A DNA stretch of 64,000 nucleotides from Pseudidiomarina halophila (GCF_003987215.1 NZ_PIPW01000001.1:1116001-1180000); one strand, 5' to 3'. Positions 39,829 to 49,786 are shown, counted from the stretch's first letter. Program-made: numbers and translations. Notes: generated from the sequence alone by a model not told the origin.

Positions 39829-41130
39829 TTGGACGAAATAGCCACATCGACCCTGTTAATGATTTTGGGTCTATTACTGTTTCTCTCGGCGTACTTTTCA
39901 GGATCGGAAACTGGCATGATGTCAGTTAACCGTTATCGCTTACGCCATCTCTCACAACAAGATCATGCAGGTGCAAAGCGCGTCCAATATTTATTGGATC
40001 GCCCGGACCGCTTGATCGGCTTGATTCTAATCGGCAATAACCTGGTCAATATTGCAGCTTCTGCAATCGCAACGGTGCTCTGTATTCGCTGGTTTGGCGA
40101 TGCAGGAATTGTTGTCGCCACCTTTGCGCTGACGCTGGTGGTGCTCATTTTTGCCGAAGTGACGCCAAAAACCATTGCCGCGTTACATCCGGAACGGGTG
40201 GCATTTCCCAGCTCCATTATTCTGAAACCTTTACTTACCTTAATGTATCCGTTCGTCGCCTCGATAAACTTTATCACTAACGGCTTCATGCGCTTACTCG
40301 GGATCAACCCAAACACCACCCTGGGTCAGGATGCTTTAAGTTCTGAAGAATTACGCACGGTCGTGAACGAAGCGCAGTCGATGATTCCCAGCAGTCACCA
40401 GGATATGCTGCTGAGTATTCTTGATTTGGAAAAAGTCACCGTCGAAGACGTAATGATTCCGCGCGCGGATATCAGTGGCATTGACGTACAAAACGACATT
40501 AAATTGATCATCAAACAACTGTCGCAAGCGCAATATACACGTTTGCTGTTGTACCGGAACGAGATTGACGATGCAATTGGCTTTTTACACGCCCGTGACA
40601 TTATGCAAATCGTTACCAAAACCAGCGGTGATGCCGATAAAGCTGAGCTTATTCGCGCCGCACGTGAAATCTACTACATCCCCGAGGGTACTCCGCTTAA
40701 TGTGCAACTGTTGAAATTCCAGCACAACAAAGAGCGGATCGGTCTGGTGGTTGATGAATACGGTGACATCCAGGGATTGGTTACACTGGAAGATATTCTG
40801 GAAGAGATCGTCGGTGATTTTACTACCAACATCACTCCGACCCCGAGTGAGTCAGTGAGTCCTCAGGAAGACGGCTCGATCATTGTTGAGGGGAACGCCA
40901 ATATTCGCGAGCTGAACAAAGAGTTAAACTGGGAATTACCTACTGATGGCCCGAAAACCGTTAGCGGTTTGATCATTGAGTTGCTCGGCGATATCCCACA
41001 ATATCCGCTTTGTATGCGTATCGAAGGTTATGCTCTGGAGATTCTGGAAAGTAGCGAAAGTATGGTGAAACAAATTCGCTTTTTGCCCAGCGAGTCACGT
41101 CACCTGGAGCAACAAAACCTGTTTAGCTGA
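39829..41130 (+). CDS. corB: CorB/YfjD family DUF21-CBS membrane protein
   Basis: Member of the CNNM/CorB family linked to magnesium export. The N-terminal DUF21 region (about 1-190) has several membrane helices and the signature GSETGMMSVNRYRLRHL. A CBS pair spans about 205-335 (VTVEDVMIPR and GLVTLEDILEEIVGD). A CorC/HlyC domain ends the 433-residue chain (about 350-425). The start is a TTG at 39829 with AGG upstream; this gives the start MDEIATSTLLMIL, close to E. coli YfjD. No in-frame ATG offers a better fit nearby. Confidence 0.93.
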   Translation: MDEIATSTLLMILGLLLFLSAYFSGSETGMMSVNRYRLRHLSQQDHAGAKRVQYLLDRPDRLIGLILIGNNLVNIAASAIATVLCIRWFGDAGIVVATFALTLVVLIFAEVTPKTIAALHPERVAFPSSIILKPLLTLMYPFVASINFITNGFMRLLGINPNTTLGQDALSSEELRTVVNEAQSMIPSSHQDMLLSILDLEKVTVEDVMIPRADISGIDVQNDIKLIIKQLSQAQYTRLLLYRNEIDDAIGFLHARDIMQIVTKTSGDADKAELIRAAREIYYIPEGTPLNVQLLKFQHNKERIGLVVDEYGDIQGLVTLEDILEEIVGDFTTNITPTPSESVSPQEDGSIIVEGNANIRELNKELNWELPTDGPKTVSGLIIELLGDIPQYPLCMRIEGYALEILESSESMVKQIRFLPSESRHLEQQNLFS

Positions 41131-41144
41131 ACCTGACCTTTGGC

Positions 41145-41765
41145 TTAACCAAAGAACAACCGCCAGAACCAGCCCCGTTTGAGCTCATCTTCACAACTGC
41201 GTAATTGCGCGCCGTAAGTTGCGGCGCGTTGTTTCACCCGCTCTGCGGTAGACATCAACCAGGCTTTCGAGCGATACGTCTGGCGTTGATACCCACCCCA
41301 GCCTTCATGGTAATTTAAATATTGGCCATAAGCGTCCCACTTCGAGACGCCGTTAATCCGATGGCTTTTATTAATAAACCACCCCATGAAATCAAGCGCA
41401 TCAGCAAAAGAATCACGCGATGCCCAACTGTTGCCCGTCTCACGTTCGTAGTCATCCCAGGTTGGGGTTTTCGCCTGAGAATAGCCGTATGCACTGCTCA
41501 CCCGGCCCCAGGGAATAATCCACAACAAGTAATCTCGTGGCGGCACAGCATCGTGTTTAAATGAACTTTCCTGATACATCATCGCCATGGGGACCTGTAT
41601 AGGTACGCCCCACTTATCGCGCATTTGCGCAGCAGCGTCGTACCAATCGCGTTTCTCGTAAAAGATTTCGCACAAATCGTCAGGTTGCTTCGGCGGAGCT
41701 GAAGCACAGCCAACTAAGGTCACCAGTATGCAGCCTGAGAGTACGGCCTTTAGCTTTAGCGTCAT
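41145..41765 (-). CDS. lysozyme-fold lipoprotein (transglycosylase SLT-like)
   Basis: A 206-residue lipoprotein: signal residues 1-19 with lipobox LVGC and C20. The body resembles a GH23 transglycosylase: Glu66 in MMYQESSF fits the catalytic Glu, SSAYGYSQAKTPTW fits the following GxxQ segment, and YLNYHEGWGGY replaces the usual AYNxG loop. It may be a murein hydrolase of the outer membrane; activity is inferred only. I start at ATG 41763-41765, which overlaps the gshA stop (ATGA), so it is translated with gshA. The upstream in-frame start at 41792 lies inside gshA. Confidence 0.8.
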   Translation of the reverse strand: MTLKLKAVLSGCILVTLVGCASAPPKQPDDLCEIFYEKRDWYDAAAQMRDKWGVPIQVPMAMMYQESSFKHDAVPPRDYLLWIIPWGRVSSAYGYSQAKTPTWDDYERETGNSWASRDSFADALDFMGWFINKSHRINGVSKWDAYGQYLNYHEGWGGYQRQTYRSKAWLMSTAERVKQRAATYGAQLRSCEDELKRGWFWRLFFG

Positions 41766-43375
41766 GACTTGGCGCATTCCGCCGCGGTACAACGCGCTTT
41801 TTCAAAGTAAGTCGCTAAATAGTCATCGAATGAGGTCCCTGCTTCGGCTTGCTCACGTGCTTCTTGCTCGGCAATGGAGGCATCCCGCCACGCGACAAAA
41901 TCAGCTTCAGAAAAGTACCGCAAAGGCTGATCCAGTTGTTTTTTGTACTCTTTCGCCAGACGCAGTCCAAGGTGACTATTATCGAGGTTTTCTTCACGCA
42001 AGATGCGCAGCATTTGTCCGGAAAGCGTTAACTCCGGATTTAATACCATTTGATAGTGCTCTGCTACGGTTTGCTGATAGTGCGCCTGGCCATCGGCATC
42101 AAGAAACTTTGCGATATCGTGTAAATCCGCAAAGAGTTCTTCCAGCCAATCTGCAATCGGTCGGTCATGCCCCTGATCGTTCAAACTCAAACGCGGGTCG
42201 CGGCCATCCAGCACAACTTTTGTGAAATTGCGCTCAGTAATCTGTTGCTCTTCCCAGCTCAATTCGGGGCTATCATTTAGCAAGCACTGTAACAACAGCA
42301 AATCGAGCATACGGATTTGCGCTTCTGTGATACCGATAGGACTAAATGGGTTTACATCCAGTGCCCGCACTTCAATATACTCAACGCCACCGCGTTCCAG
42401 CGCCTGAGTTGGCGTTTCGCCGCTTTTAGTGACACGTTTCGGCCGGATCGGTGAATAGAATTCATTCTCGATCTGTAAAATGTTGGCGTTCAGTTGGCGA
42501 TAATCAGCTTCGCCATTGGCACCAACTTCTTTCACGCCGATTTTAGCAAAACGCTGTGACGGCGTGGTGATGGCACGGCGTAATCGCGATACGTAATCCT
42601 GTAAAGAATTATAGGTAATCTGCAGATCAGCTTGCTCTTTATTGGTATAGCCCAGATCACTCATCCGCAGAGCCGTGCCAAACTCACGATACACCGTACC
42701 TTTGCCGAGCTTCTTTAACTCCATCGCACCATCAGTGTGTTCTAAAAACGACTGACAGATTGCCGGTGACGCGCCAAATAAATAAGGTATTACCCAGCAA
42801 AGTCGTTTGTAATTACGGATTAAACCAAAGTACCGGCTCGAGATGTACTCGGCGCTTAATTCTTCACCATCCTGCGCTGCAAGAGCTTCCCACATAGCCT
42901 GCGGAATAGAAAAATTAAAATGCACGCCAGAAATAATTTGCATGCCACCACCATAGCGGTAGGTTAATCCCTGACGATAAAGATTCTTCATCCGGCCACT
43001 ATGAGAGTGGCCATAACGCGCAATATGAATGTCACCGGCATCGCCGACAAAACACGGCATGCTTAACGGCCACATCAATTCATCGCCCAAATAACGATAG
43101 GTATAGCTGTGAATATCGGTGAGCTGGTCAAGGGTGACCTGAACATCAGTTGCCACTGGAGTAATAAACTCCAACAGCATCTCAGCATAGTCCGTCGTAA
43201 TATGCGGATGGGTCAGCGTTTTACCTAACTCAGGAGGATGCCCCGTAGCGGCAAGCTTGCCCGTCGGGGTGATGCGCAGACACTCACGCTCAATGCCGCG
43301 CTGAAAACCCCGCAGCTCAGTTTGATTCGGAAGTGTTTTAAAGTGCTCAAGTGTATTCAACAGCGATTTCTGCAA
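41762..43375 (-). CDS. gshA: glutamate-cysteine ligase
   Basis: First enzyme of glutathione synthesis, joining glutamate and cysteine with ATP. The 537-residue protein is of the E. coli type (518), with RGIERECLRITPTGKLA, ITTDYAEMLLEFITPV, YGGGMQIISGVHFNFS and YIEVRALDVNPFSP. It starts with TTG (43373-43375) with AGGA seven bases ahead, and no ATG is available near the conserved N-terminus; E. coli gshA also starts with TTG. The glutathione made serves gloB. The downstream lipoprotein gene is translationally coupled. Confidence 0.96.
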   Translation of the reverse strand: MQKSLLNTLEHFKTLPNQTELRGFQRGIERECLRITPTGKLAATGHPPELGKTLTHPHITTDYAEMLLEFITPVATDVQVTLDQLTDIHSYTYRYLGDELMWPLSMPCFVGDAGDIHIARYGHSHSGRMKNLYRQGLTYRYGGGMQIISGVHFNFSIPQAMWEALAAQDGEELSAEYISSRYFGLIRNYKRLCWVIPYLFGASPAICQSFLEHTDGAMELKKLGKGTVYREFGTALRMSDLGYTNKEQADLQITYNSLQDYVSRLRRAITTPSQRFAKIGVKEVGANGEADYRQLNANILQIENEFYSPIRPKRVTKSGETPTQALERGGVEYIEVRALDVNPFSPIGITEAQIRMLDLLLLQCLLNDSPELSWEEQQITERNFTKVVLDGRDPRLSLNDQGHDRPIADWLEELFADLHDIAKFLDADGQAHYQQTVAEHYQMVLNPELTLSGQMLRILREENLDNSHLGLRLAKEYKKQLDQPLRYFSEADFVAWRDASIAEQEAREQAEAGTSFDDYLATYFEKARCTAAECAKS

Positions 43376-43455
43376 ACTGGTTCCTGCCTGTTACAACTTC
43401 TGCATTAGATGATGCAAAGCTTACTGTTTATCAGTGGCTACGTCCATGATCCGGG

Positions 43456-43461
43456 TATAAT
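43456..43461 (+). promoter_or_regulatory. candidate -10 box for the hybrid kinase gene
   Basis: A perfect TATAAT at 43456-43461, 79 bases upstream of the kinase ATG. No recognisable -35 box sits 16-18 bases ahead, so an activator or another sigma context may be needed. Tentative. Confidence 0.3.
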
Positions 43462-43539
43462 TACACAGCATTTACCTACTTGGCGAATGTACCATTGCAT
43501 GGCATCATGAAGCTATTCTTAAATCCCGCATAATCGACC

Positions 43540-45582
43540 ATGGTAGCAGACGAAATGGCGTCGGAAAAAAAACCGCCCAGTACCGAGCAACTCCGAGACC
43601 TTGCCGATATGGAGCAGGCAATTGCCGCTGCCAAAGCCGCCAATGAAGCTAAAAGTGAATTTCTGGCGAATATGAGCCATGAAATCCGTACCCCCATCAA
43701 CGCCATTTTGGGGATGACACAATTATGTCTTAAAACCGAACTCGATAACAAGCAACGTGGCTACCTGAAATCCATCGAAAGTTCCTCGAAAATTTTACTC
43801 GGCATTATTAATGACCTGCTCGATTTCTCTAAGCTGGAAGCAGACAAACTCACGATCGAAAAAATCCCGTTTGATTTAGAGGAAGTCTTGCGCAATCTTG
43901 CCGACCTCTTCGCTTACCGGGCGCACGATAAAAACCTCGAGTTCATCATTCAGTTACCACCTAATTTACCGACCCGCCTCATCGGTGACCCGTTGCGCCT
44001 GAATCAGGTGCTGGTGAATCTGGTTAGTAATGCCATTAAATTTACCGAACATGGTGAAGTCGTGGTGGCAGTTACTAAACTCGATGAAACCGACAGTCAT
44101 CTGTATCTCCGGCTATCGGTGACCGACACCGGCATCGGCATGGATGAAGAGCAGCGCCACCGTTTATTTCAGGCCTTTACCCAGGCCGACACCTCAACGA
44201 CACGCAAATACGGCGGCACCGGTCTCGGCCTGGCCATTAGCCAGCGCATTGTAAAATTAATGAACGAACACGGTATAGGGGTCGTCAGTAGTAAAGGCCA
44301 GGGCACTACTTTCTTCATTGAATTGCAGCTGCCATTGCAGCAGCCAAGGCAGCAACGTATTCCCGAGCAAGTGCTAACGGCGCTGGTCGGCAAACGGGTT
44401 CTTATTGTGGAAGATAACCTGACCACACGAGAAATGCTGAATGATATGTTACGCAGTATCCAGTTACAGGTGACGAGTTTGCGTACCGCCGAAGATGCCC
44501 TGCAGTCACTGCAGCAGCAGTCTTTCGACGTCTGCATTGTAGACTGGCAGCTACCCGGTATGAGCGGACTCGAGCTTTGCACCAAAATACAGGCTAGTGA
44601 TGAGGCACCTGCCTGCATCCTGGCAACCAGCTACCACGCCAGTGAACTCATTGAACGCGCAAAGCAAATTGGTGTGAAGGAACAGTTACTTAAACCTTAT
44701 ACCAGCAATACCGTCATTCGCGCGTTAGCTTCGGTGTTTGCGTTGCAACCATCAGCGCCCGCAGAGGATGCGGAACAGCCACTTGATGGCTTATCAGGCA
44801 CCCGCGTGCTGCTGGTCGAAGATAATGACATCAACCAGCATATTGCCAAAGAAATGCTCGAGCATTTAGGCCTGCAGGTCGAGTTAGCAACCAACGGAGA
44901 AGAAGCACTTGCTTTAGTTGAGCGCAATGATTTTGGTCTGGTGCTCATGGATATCCAGATGCCAATTATGGATGGCTATACCGCAGCACGGGCCATTCGG
45001 GCGCATTATTCTTATGAGCAGCTGCCAATTATCGCGATGACCGCGAATAATGCCAACGAAGACATCGAAAAATCGCTGGCAGCGGGAATGCAAGATCATC
45101 TTGGCAAACCCATAGACGAAAACAAATTACGTCAGGCGGTAGAAAAATGGTGCCGCCGCGACTGCAAGAAAGACTCTGACGAACGATTAAGCGAGACCAG
45201 AACACAACCGCAGGTTCGCTACCCGACTCACCACGATATCGACTTTCAGAGCTCTATGGAGCGTTTAAACCACAATGTCGAACTCTACGTGCAACTGGTA
45301 GAACGCTTAAAGGAAAGTTATAACGAGGCACCATTAAAAATTGTCGACTTCATGAGCAAAGGCCAGCATGATCAAGCGCGACGCTATTTCCACACGCTGA
45401 AAGGCTCTGCTGCTAATCTTGGACTGCTCGGGGTGGAACGTCTTGCTACGCAACTTGAAGAGGCAATGAAACGTGCTGAACATGATAAGGTAGCGGACCA
45501 CATTACGCGGCTAGCGCCAATGCTGCAGCAGGCTGCACTGGCAGCCTCTGATCTCAAGTTGTGGGTTGAACGGCAACCTTAA
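43540..45582 (+). CDS. soluble hybrid histidine kinase with two receivers and Hpt domain
   Basis: 680 residues without any membrane helix or sensor domain; an in-frame stop at 43531 rules out a longer N-terminus. The HisKA domain has H47 (MSHEIRTP), and the HATPase region (about 155-275) has [19 protein letters not shown] and [10 protein letters not shown]. Receiver 1 carries D335 ([11 protein letters not shown]) and receiver 2 D471 ([12 protein letters not shown]). The Hpt domain ends the chain with H618 ([12 protein letters not shown]). A complete phosphorelay in one chain, so input must come from a partner protein. The start may also be ATG 43555. A 59-residue membrane protein follows 15 bases later. 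Confidence 0.93.
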   Translation: MVADEMASEKKPPSTEQLRDLADMEQAIAAAKAANEAKSEFLANMSHEIRTPINAILGMTQLCLKTELDNKQRGYLKSIESSSKILLGIINDLLDFSKLEADKLTIEKIPFDLEEVLRNLADLFAYRAHDKNLEFIIQLPPNLPTRLIGDPLRLNQVLVNLVSNAIKFTEHGEVVVAVTKLDETDSHLYLRLSVTDTGIGMDEEQRHRLFQAFTQADTSTTRKYGGTGLGLAISQRIVKLMNEHGIGVVSSKGQGTTFFIELQLPLQQPRQQRIPEQVLTALVGKRVLIVEDNLTTREMLNDMLRSIQLQVTSLRTAEDALQSLQQQSFDVCIVDWQLPGMSGLELCTKIQASDEAPACILATSYHASELIERAKQIGVKEQLLKPYTSNTVIRALASVFALQPSAPAEDAEQPLDGLSGTRVLLVEDNDINQHIAKEMLEHLGLQVELATNGEEALALVERNDFGLVLMDIQMPIMDGYTAARAIRAHYSYEQLPIIAMTANNANEDIEKSLAAGMQDHLGKPIDENKLRQAVEKWCRRDCKKDSDERLSETRTQPQVRYPTHHDIDFQSSMERLNHNVELYVQLVERLKESYNEAPLKIVDFMSKGQHDQARRYFHTLKGSAANLGLLGVERLATQLEEAMKRAEHDKVADHITRLAPMLQQAALAASDLKLWVERQP

Positions 45583-45597
45583 ACCAGGTAGAAAATT

Positions 45598-45777
45598 ATG
45601 ATTCGCTTTTTATTTCTGATTCCAATTGTTTTATGCGTGCTCTGGTGGGTTTATCTGAGTGCTAATGGTCATAGCTTCAGGGACGGTCGCAAAGGTTTTA
45701 TTTACATTTTGATTGTCAGTGCGTTTATTGCCATCGTCTACAGCTTACTGCTATGGATAACAGGACGTCAGTTCTGA
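45598..45777 (+). CDS. small two-helix membrane protein (59 residues)
   Basis: Open frame starting ATG 45598 with AGG ten bases upstream, 15 bases after the hybrid kinase stop, ending TGA at 45775-45777. The product has two hydrophobic helices, residues 4-20 and 34-54, joined by a polar loop SANGHSFRDGRKG. It is unlikely to be random: codon use is ordinary for the region and the frame fills the gap exactly up to a hairpin that overlaps its stop. Function unknown; a membrane partner of the sensorless kinase is an inference. Confidence 0.6.
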   Translation: MIRFLFLIPIVLCVLWWVYLSANGHSFRDGRKGFIYILIVSAFIAIVYSLLLWITGRQF

Positions 45778-45793
45778 TACTGACGTCCATTTT
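45763..45793 (+). terminator. hairpin/terminator after the kinase-microprotein unit
   Basis: GGACGTCAG (45763-45771), an eight-base loop, CTGACGTCC (45780-45788), then ATTTT. The nine-bp perfect stem overlaps the last codons and stop of the small membrane protein. The T-tract is short, so termination may be incomplete. On the minus strand it lies just after the oad genes but lacks a T run. Confidence 0.6.
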
Positions 45794-45826
45794 CGGGCAA
45801 TTAGCTCCGGCAGTTACGCCAGGCAG

Positions 45827-46957
45827 TTACCCTACTAAAGCTAACAGAATACCGGCCGCTACCGCGGAGCCAAGCACCCCAGCGACGTTCGGTCCCATGG
45901 CGTGCATCAGCAGAAAATTATTCTGATTAGCTTCCAGGCCAACTTTGTTAACGACCCGGGCGGCCATTGGCACCGCAGAAACACCGGCAGCACCTATTAA
46001 TGGATTAATTGGTGATTTACTGAATTTAGCCATCAGCTTGGCCATCAACACACCTGAGGCGGTACCGATACTGAAGGCCACTGCGCCAAGCGCTAATATT
46101 CCAACTGTCTGCAAGCTAAGGAACTCACTGGCTGACAACTTCGAGCCCACCGCCAGACCAAGAAAGATAGTTACAATATTAATAAGCTCATTCTGGGCTG
46201 TCTTACTCAAGCGTTCAACAACGCCCGATTCGCGCATTAAGTTACCCAGACAGAACATGCCTACCAGTGGCGTTGCCGTCGGCAAAAACAGTAACGTCAG
46301 AAACAACACCGCCAACGGAAACAAAATCTTTTCGCGACGTCCGACCGGACGTAATTGTTCCATCTTCACCGCGCGCTCTTCCTTGGTCGTCAAGAGGCGC
46401 ATGATGGGCGGTTGAATAATAGGTACTAAAGCCATATAGGAATAGGCAGCGACCGCTATTGCACCGAGTAGATCAGGACTTAACTTAGATGCCAGAAAGA
46501 TGGCTGTCGGACCGTCAGCGCCGCCAATAATGGCGATTGCTGAGGCGTCCTGCATAGAGAATTCAAACCCGGGTAAACCGTTAAGCGCAATGGCTCCCAG
46601 CAACGTCGCAAAAATACCAAACTGCGCTGCTGCGCCTAACAGCAGTGTGCGGGGATTTGCCAATAAGGGACCAAAGTCCGTCATTGCCCCAACACCCATA
46701 AAAATCAACAGCGGAAAGACGCCGGTATCAATACCCACTACGTAGATGTAATAAAGAATTCCGCCCGGGTCATTGAGTCCGGCAAGGGGTATATTTGCTA
46801 AAATCGCGCCAAATCCAATTGGCAGTAGCAGCAGGGGTTCAAACTTTTTACGAATTGCCAGATAAAGCAATAATGCGCCGACCAGCATCATGCCTGCCTG
46901 GCCCCAGGTAAAAGCTGCTAGCGCGGTACTTTCCCATAAGGTTAGCCAACGATCCAT
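45827..46957 (-). CDS. oadB: sodium-translocating oxaloacetate decarboxylase beta subunit
   Basis: Membrane subunit that decarboxylates carboxybiotin and exports Na+. The 376 residues are mostly hydrophobic helices. [19 protein letters not shown] contains the conserved Asp for sodium transport, and [17 protein letters not shown] is at the C-terminus. It follows oadA by seven bases. A methylmalonyl-CoA or glutaconyl-CoA decarboxylase beta subunit would look alike; the alpha subunit's carboxyltransferase domain decides for oxaloacetate. Confidence 0.95.
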   Translation of the reverse strand: MDRWLTLWESTALAAFTWGQAGMMLVGALLLYLAIRKKFEPLLLLPIGFGAILANIPLAGLNDPGGILYYIYVVGIDTGVFPLLIFMGVGAMTDFGPLLANPRTLLLGAAAQFGIFATLLGAIALNGLPGFEFSMQDASAIAIIGGADGPTAIFLASKLSPDLLGAIAVAAYSYMALVPIIQPPIMRLLTTKEERAVKMEQLRPVGRREKILFPLAVLFLTLLFLPTATPLVGMFCLGNLMRESGVVERLSKTAQNELINIVTIFLGLAVGSKLSASEFLSLQTVGILALGAVAFSIGTASGVLMAKLMAKFSKSPINPLIGAAGVSAVPMAARVVNKVGLEANQNNFLLMHAMGPNVAGVLGSAVAAGILLALVG

Positions 46958-46964
46958 GTCACCA

Positions 46965-48755
46965 TTACTCCAATTCTATTAAAACGTCACCGACGGCAAC
47001 GCTGTCACCTTCACGGGCGTGGACCTGCGCCACAACCCCTGCCCGATCTGCTTTAATATCGGTTTCCATCTTCATCGCCTCGACGATGATAAGAACCTCG
47101 CCTTCCGCCACTTCCTGACCCGGCTTCACTAGAACTTTAAATACGTTACCGGCCAGGGGTGCAGTGACGGGTTCGCCCTCACCGGAACTCGAACCGCTGC
47201 TTGCTTCTTCGCTGTCCGAAGTTTCAGTTGAACTAACCTCGCCTGCAGGGCCCACTTCTACGGTGAACGACTTGCCATCAACTTTCACTTTGTAGGTGGC
47301 TTTACCACCTTTGGCAGGTGTCGCTGGCTGCGCTTTTGCATTGGCTTCTGGTGGAGTTTCCGACTCAGCTTGCGGCTCCGGTTCAAAGGCATCCGGGTTA
47401 TCACGGTTGGCGAGAAACTTTAAGCCAATCTGAGGGAACAATGCGTAAGTTAAGACATCGTCAACTTCATTTTCGGCGATTCGTAACGACTTCTCTTTCG
47501 CATGTTCACGGAGTTCCTCGGTGAGCTTATCCATTTCATCATCAATTAAATCGGCCGGACGGACAGTAATAGGTTCGTCACCGTCAAGCACCTTAGCCTG
47601 CAACTCTTTGTTGACTGGCGCTGCGGTAGCACCATATTCACCCCGCAGCACACCTTTCGTTTCCTTCGAAATGGATTTGTAGCGCTCACCACTTAAGACA
47701 TTCATTACCGCCTGAGTTCCGACAATCTGAGAGGTCGGTGTTACCAGCGGAATAAATCCAAGATCTTCGCGGACGCGCGGAATTTCATCGAGAACTTCGT
47801 CAAACTTATCTGCTGCGCCTTGTTCGCGCAGCTGATTTTCCATATTGGTCAACATGCCGCCAGGCACTTGCGCCAGCAAGATGCGGGCGTCAACGCCCTT
47901 TAACGAGCCTTCAAATTGCGCGTACTTCTTACGTACTTCACGGAAATAGCTGGCGATCTCTGTCAACTGTTCAAGATCCAGCCCAGTATCACGATCCGTA
48001 TTCTCGGTCATTGCAACCAGGGTTTCTGTCGCTGAATGACCATAAGTCATGCTCATTGAGGAAATTGCGGTATCGAGCATATCAATACCTGCATCAATCG
48101 CTTTCTGATAGGTCGCAGTACTTAATCCCGTGGTCGCATGACATTGCATTGCAATCGGCAAGCCTGTGGCTTCTTTTAAGCCGGTAATCAAGTCATAAGC
48201 CGCTTGTGGACGCAGCAGTCCGGCCATATCTTTGATGCACAGTGAGTCACAGCCTAAATCGGCAAGCTCCTTACCCATTTCCAACCATTTTTCGAGGGTA
48301 TGTACAGGACTAATGGTATAAGCCATTGTGCCCTGCGCGTGACCTTCAACATCTTTGGTTGCTTTGATTGCAGTCTCGAGATTACGGACATCGTTCATGG
48401 CATCGAAAATACGGAAAACATCAACTCCGTTTTCCTTGGCGCGTTCGACAAAACGACGCACAACATCATCGGCATAGTGCCGGTAACCTAATAAATTCTG
48501 TCCCCGCAGTAGCATTTGCTGCGGCGTCTTTGGCATCGCTTTCTTTAATTCCCGGATGCGTTCCCAGGGGTCTTCACCCAGATAACGAATGCAGGAATCA
48601 AAGGTTGCCCCGCCCCAGGATTCCATCGACCAATACCCCACATTATCGAGCTGCTCGGCAATCGGTAACATATCGTCCAGCCGCATGCGGGTTGCTAATA
48701 GCGATTGATGCGCATCGCGCAAAACGAGTTCGGTCAACTTTAATGGTTTTGTCAT
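46965..48755 (-). CDS. oadA: oxaloacetate decarboxylase alpha subunit
   Basis: Biotin-dependent carboxyltransferase subunit, 596 residues. The N-terminal carboxyltransferase barrel begins [18 protein letters not shown] and has [10 protein letters not shown] and [11 protein letters not shown] linker rich in Pro/Ala/Glu (about 455-525) leads to the biotinyl domain with K562 in VEAMKMETD. The reaction transfers CO2 from oxaloacetate to biotin, yielding pyruvate, and powers the Na+ pump. It is second in an operon oadG-oadA-oadB. Confidence 0.97.
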   Translation of the reverse strand: MTKPLKLTELVLRDAHQSLLATRMRLDDMLPIAEQLDNVGYWSMESWGGATFDSCIRYLGEDPWERIRELKKAMPKTPQQMLLRGQNLLGYRHYADDVVRRFVERAKENGVDVFRIFDAMNDVRNLETAIKATKDVEGHAQGTMAYTISPVHTLEKWLEMGKELADLGCDSLCIKDMAGLLRPQAAYDLITGLKEATGLPIAMQCHATTGLSTATYQKAIDAGIDMLDTAISSMSMTYGHSATETLVAMTENTDRDTGLDLEQLTEIASYFREVRKKYAQFEGSLKGVDARILLAQVPGGMLTNMENQLREQGAADKFDEVLDEIPRVREDLGFIPLVTPTSQIVGTQAVMNVLSGERYKSISKETKGVLRGEYGATAAPVNKELQAKVLDGDEPITVRPADLIDDEMDKLTEELREHAKEKSLRIAENEVDDVLTYALFPQIGLKFLANRDNPDAFEPEPQAESETPPEANAKAQPATPAKGGKATYKVKVDGKSFTVEVGPAGEVSSTETSDSEEASSGSSSGEGEPVTAPLAGNVFKVLVKPGQEVAEGEVLIIVEAMKMETDIKADRAGVVAQVHAREGDSVAVGDVLIELE

Positions 48756-48773
48756 CCTTGGGCTCCTGTAAGT

Positions 48774-49010
48774 TTATTCGTGCTCGCGCCGATAAGCATG
48801 GATAGCTGCGGTAATTGCAGCTAATCGCTGAGTATCACTAGCTTTAGCAGTGCGCGTGGCAGTAGAGGAACGTGAGGCAGGGTGCTCTTCTTCAGTGCCG
48901 ACAAAACGACGTAACAAGCCCATCGCCAGAAGAAGGAGAGTAAGAAACACGAACACCGTGATCATGCCGGTGAGCATAATAGATAGTGCTTCCTGAAGTT
49001 GCTGCTGCAT
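48774..49010 (-). CDS. oadG: oxaloacetate decarboxylase gamma subunit
   Basis: Small assembly subunit of 78 residues: one membrane helix at about 10-32, then a charged tail including a polar linker and a basic end (AAITAAIHAYRREHE). In characterised pumps OadG holds alpha and beta together and binds zinc. The ATG 49008-49010 has AAGG/CAGG upstream. First gene of the oadGAB operon. Confidence 0.9.
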   Translation of the reverse strand: MQQQLQEALSIMLTGMITVFVFLTLLLLAMGLLRRFVGTEEEHPASRSSTATRTAKASDTQRLAAITAAIHAYRREHE

Positions 49011-49124
49011 CGTCGTTAACCTGCCTTTTTAGTTGTATAAATAAGCGTAACTTAAAAGCAGAATAACACAACTTTCTGATGCGTAAGCGTTAGTTGGTTC
49101 TATAGGAGATATAAATCTAAGAAA

Positions 49125-49201
49125 TGGCGCGCTCGGGAGGACTCGAACCTCCAACCGCCTGGTTCGTAGCCAGGTACTCTATCCAGTTGAGCTACGAGCG
49201 C
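49125..49201 (-). tRNA. tRNA-Arg (ACG)
   Basis: A 77-base tRNA with encoded CCA (49125-49127), acceptor GCGCTCG/CGAGCGC, T-loop GGTTCGAGTC and anticodon ACG (49165-49167 on the complement), read as inosine-CG. Last of a Ser-Arg-Arg cluster and identical to the next copy. Confidence 0.98.
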
Positions 49202-49227
49202 GTCGTTTAATCTGATGGGGTTGCAAA

Positions 49228-49304
49228 TGGCGCGCTCGGGAGGACTCGAACCTCCAACCGCCTGGTTCGTAGCCAGGTACTCTATCCAGTTGAGCTACGA
49301 GCGC
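49228..49304 (-). tRNA. tRNA-Arg (ACG), second copy
   Basis: Identical 77-base copy, 26 bases from the other tRNA-Arg and 15 from tRNA-Ser, with encoded CCA. E. coli has a similar multi-copy argVYZQ run in the same place after csrA and serV. Confidence 0.98.
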
Positions 49305-49319
49305 GTTGCAAACAAATAA

Positions 49320-49412
49320 TGGCGGTGAGGGAGGGATTCGAACCCTCGATAGGGCTACAAACCCTATACTCCCTTAGCAGGGGAGCGCCTTCAGCCGCTC
49401 GGCCACCTCACC
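49320..49412 (-). tRNA. tRNA-Ser (GCT)
   Basis: A 93-base class II tRNA with long variable arm, acceptor GGTGAGG/CCTCACC, encoded CCA (49320-49322) and anticodon GCT (49376-49378 on the complement), reading AGC/AGU codons. Corresponds to serV beside csrA in E. coli. Confidence 0.98.
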
Positions 49413-49430
49413 GCTTACTTGTGGCGATGA

Positions 49431-49458
49431 ATTCTAGCGGCACTGACAATAATGTCAA
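49431..49458 (-). promoter_or_regulatory. promoter of the tRNA-Ser-Arg-Arg operon
   Basis: On the minus strand a perfect TTGACA (49453-49458) and TAGAAT (49431-49436) are 16 bases apart, 18 bases before the tRNA-Ser 5' end. The -35 box lies inside a small TGACA-TTAT-TGTCA dyad. Confidence 0.8.
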
Positions 49459-49551
49459 ACGATTTTTTCCGTTTTACGGTGCGTTTGTGGGATTTTTAAA
49501 CATCTCGGGCAAAATTCCCACAGAACTCGTCATTTTGACAGGTTATAGATC

Positions 49552-49581
49552 AAAAAAGCTGATGCCAATGCATCAGCTTTT
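49552..49581 (-). terminator. intrinsic terminator of csrA
   Basis: Twelve-bp stem (AAAAGCTGATGC with GCATCAGCTTTT) with a four-base loop, followed by T on the minus strand (six T in total including stem). It begins 14 bases after the csrA stop and separates it from the tRNA promoter. Confidence 0.92.
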
Positions 49582-49594
49582 ACGCAGGTCTAAT

Positions 49595-49786
49595 CTAGTC
49601 AGACGATTCTGGCTTGTCTTGGTTCTCAGCCTGAATCCGCATATAAATTTCTTCTCGGTGCACTGAGACATCCTTGGGCGCATTTACTCCAATGCGCACT
49701 TGATTCCCTTTTACACCCAATACTGTGACTGTGACCTCATCACCAATCATTAAGGTCTCACCCACTCGACGGGTTAAGATCAACAT
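49595..49786 (-). CDS. csrA: carbon storage regulator CsrA
   Basis: RNA-binding dimer that controls translation and stability of many mRNAs by binding GGA motifs. The 63-residue protein starts [16 protein letters not shown] and carries the RNA-contact residues L4, R6 and R44 (VHREEI). The ATG at 49784-49786 has AAGGAG eight bases ahead; a longer frame to 49876 lacks conservation. It is downstream of alaS, with a 185-base gap that probably carries its own promoter, and upstream of tRNA-Ser, as in E. coli. Confidence 0.98.

Noticed and set aside
41138-41154. CTTTGG-N5-CCAAAG hairpin between corB and the lipoprotein gene as a terminator
   Set aside because: Only six base pairs and no T-tract on either strand.
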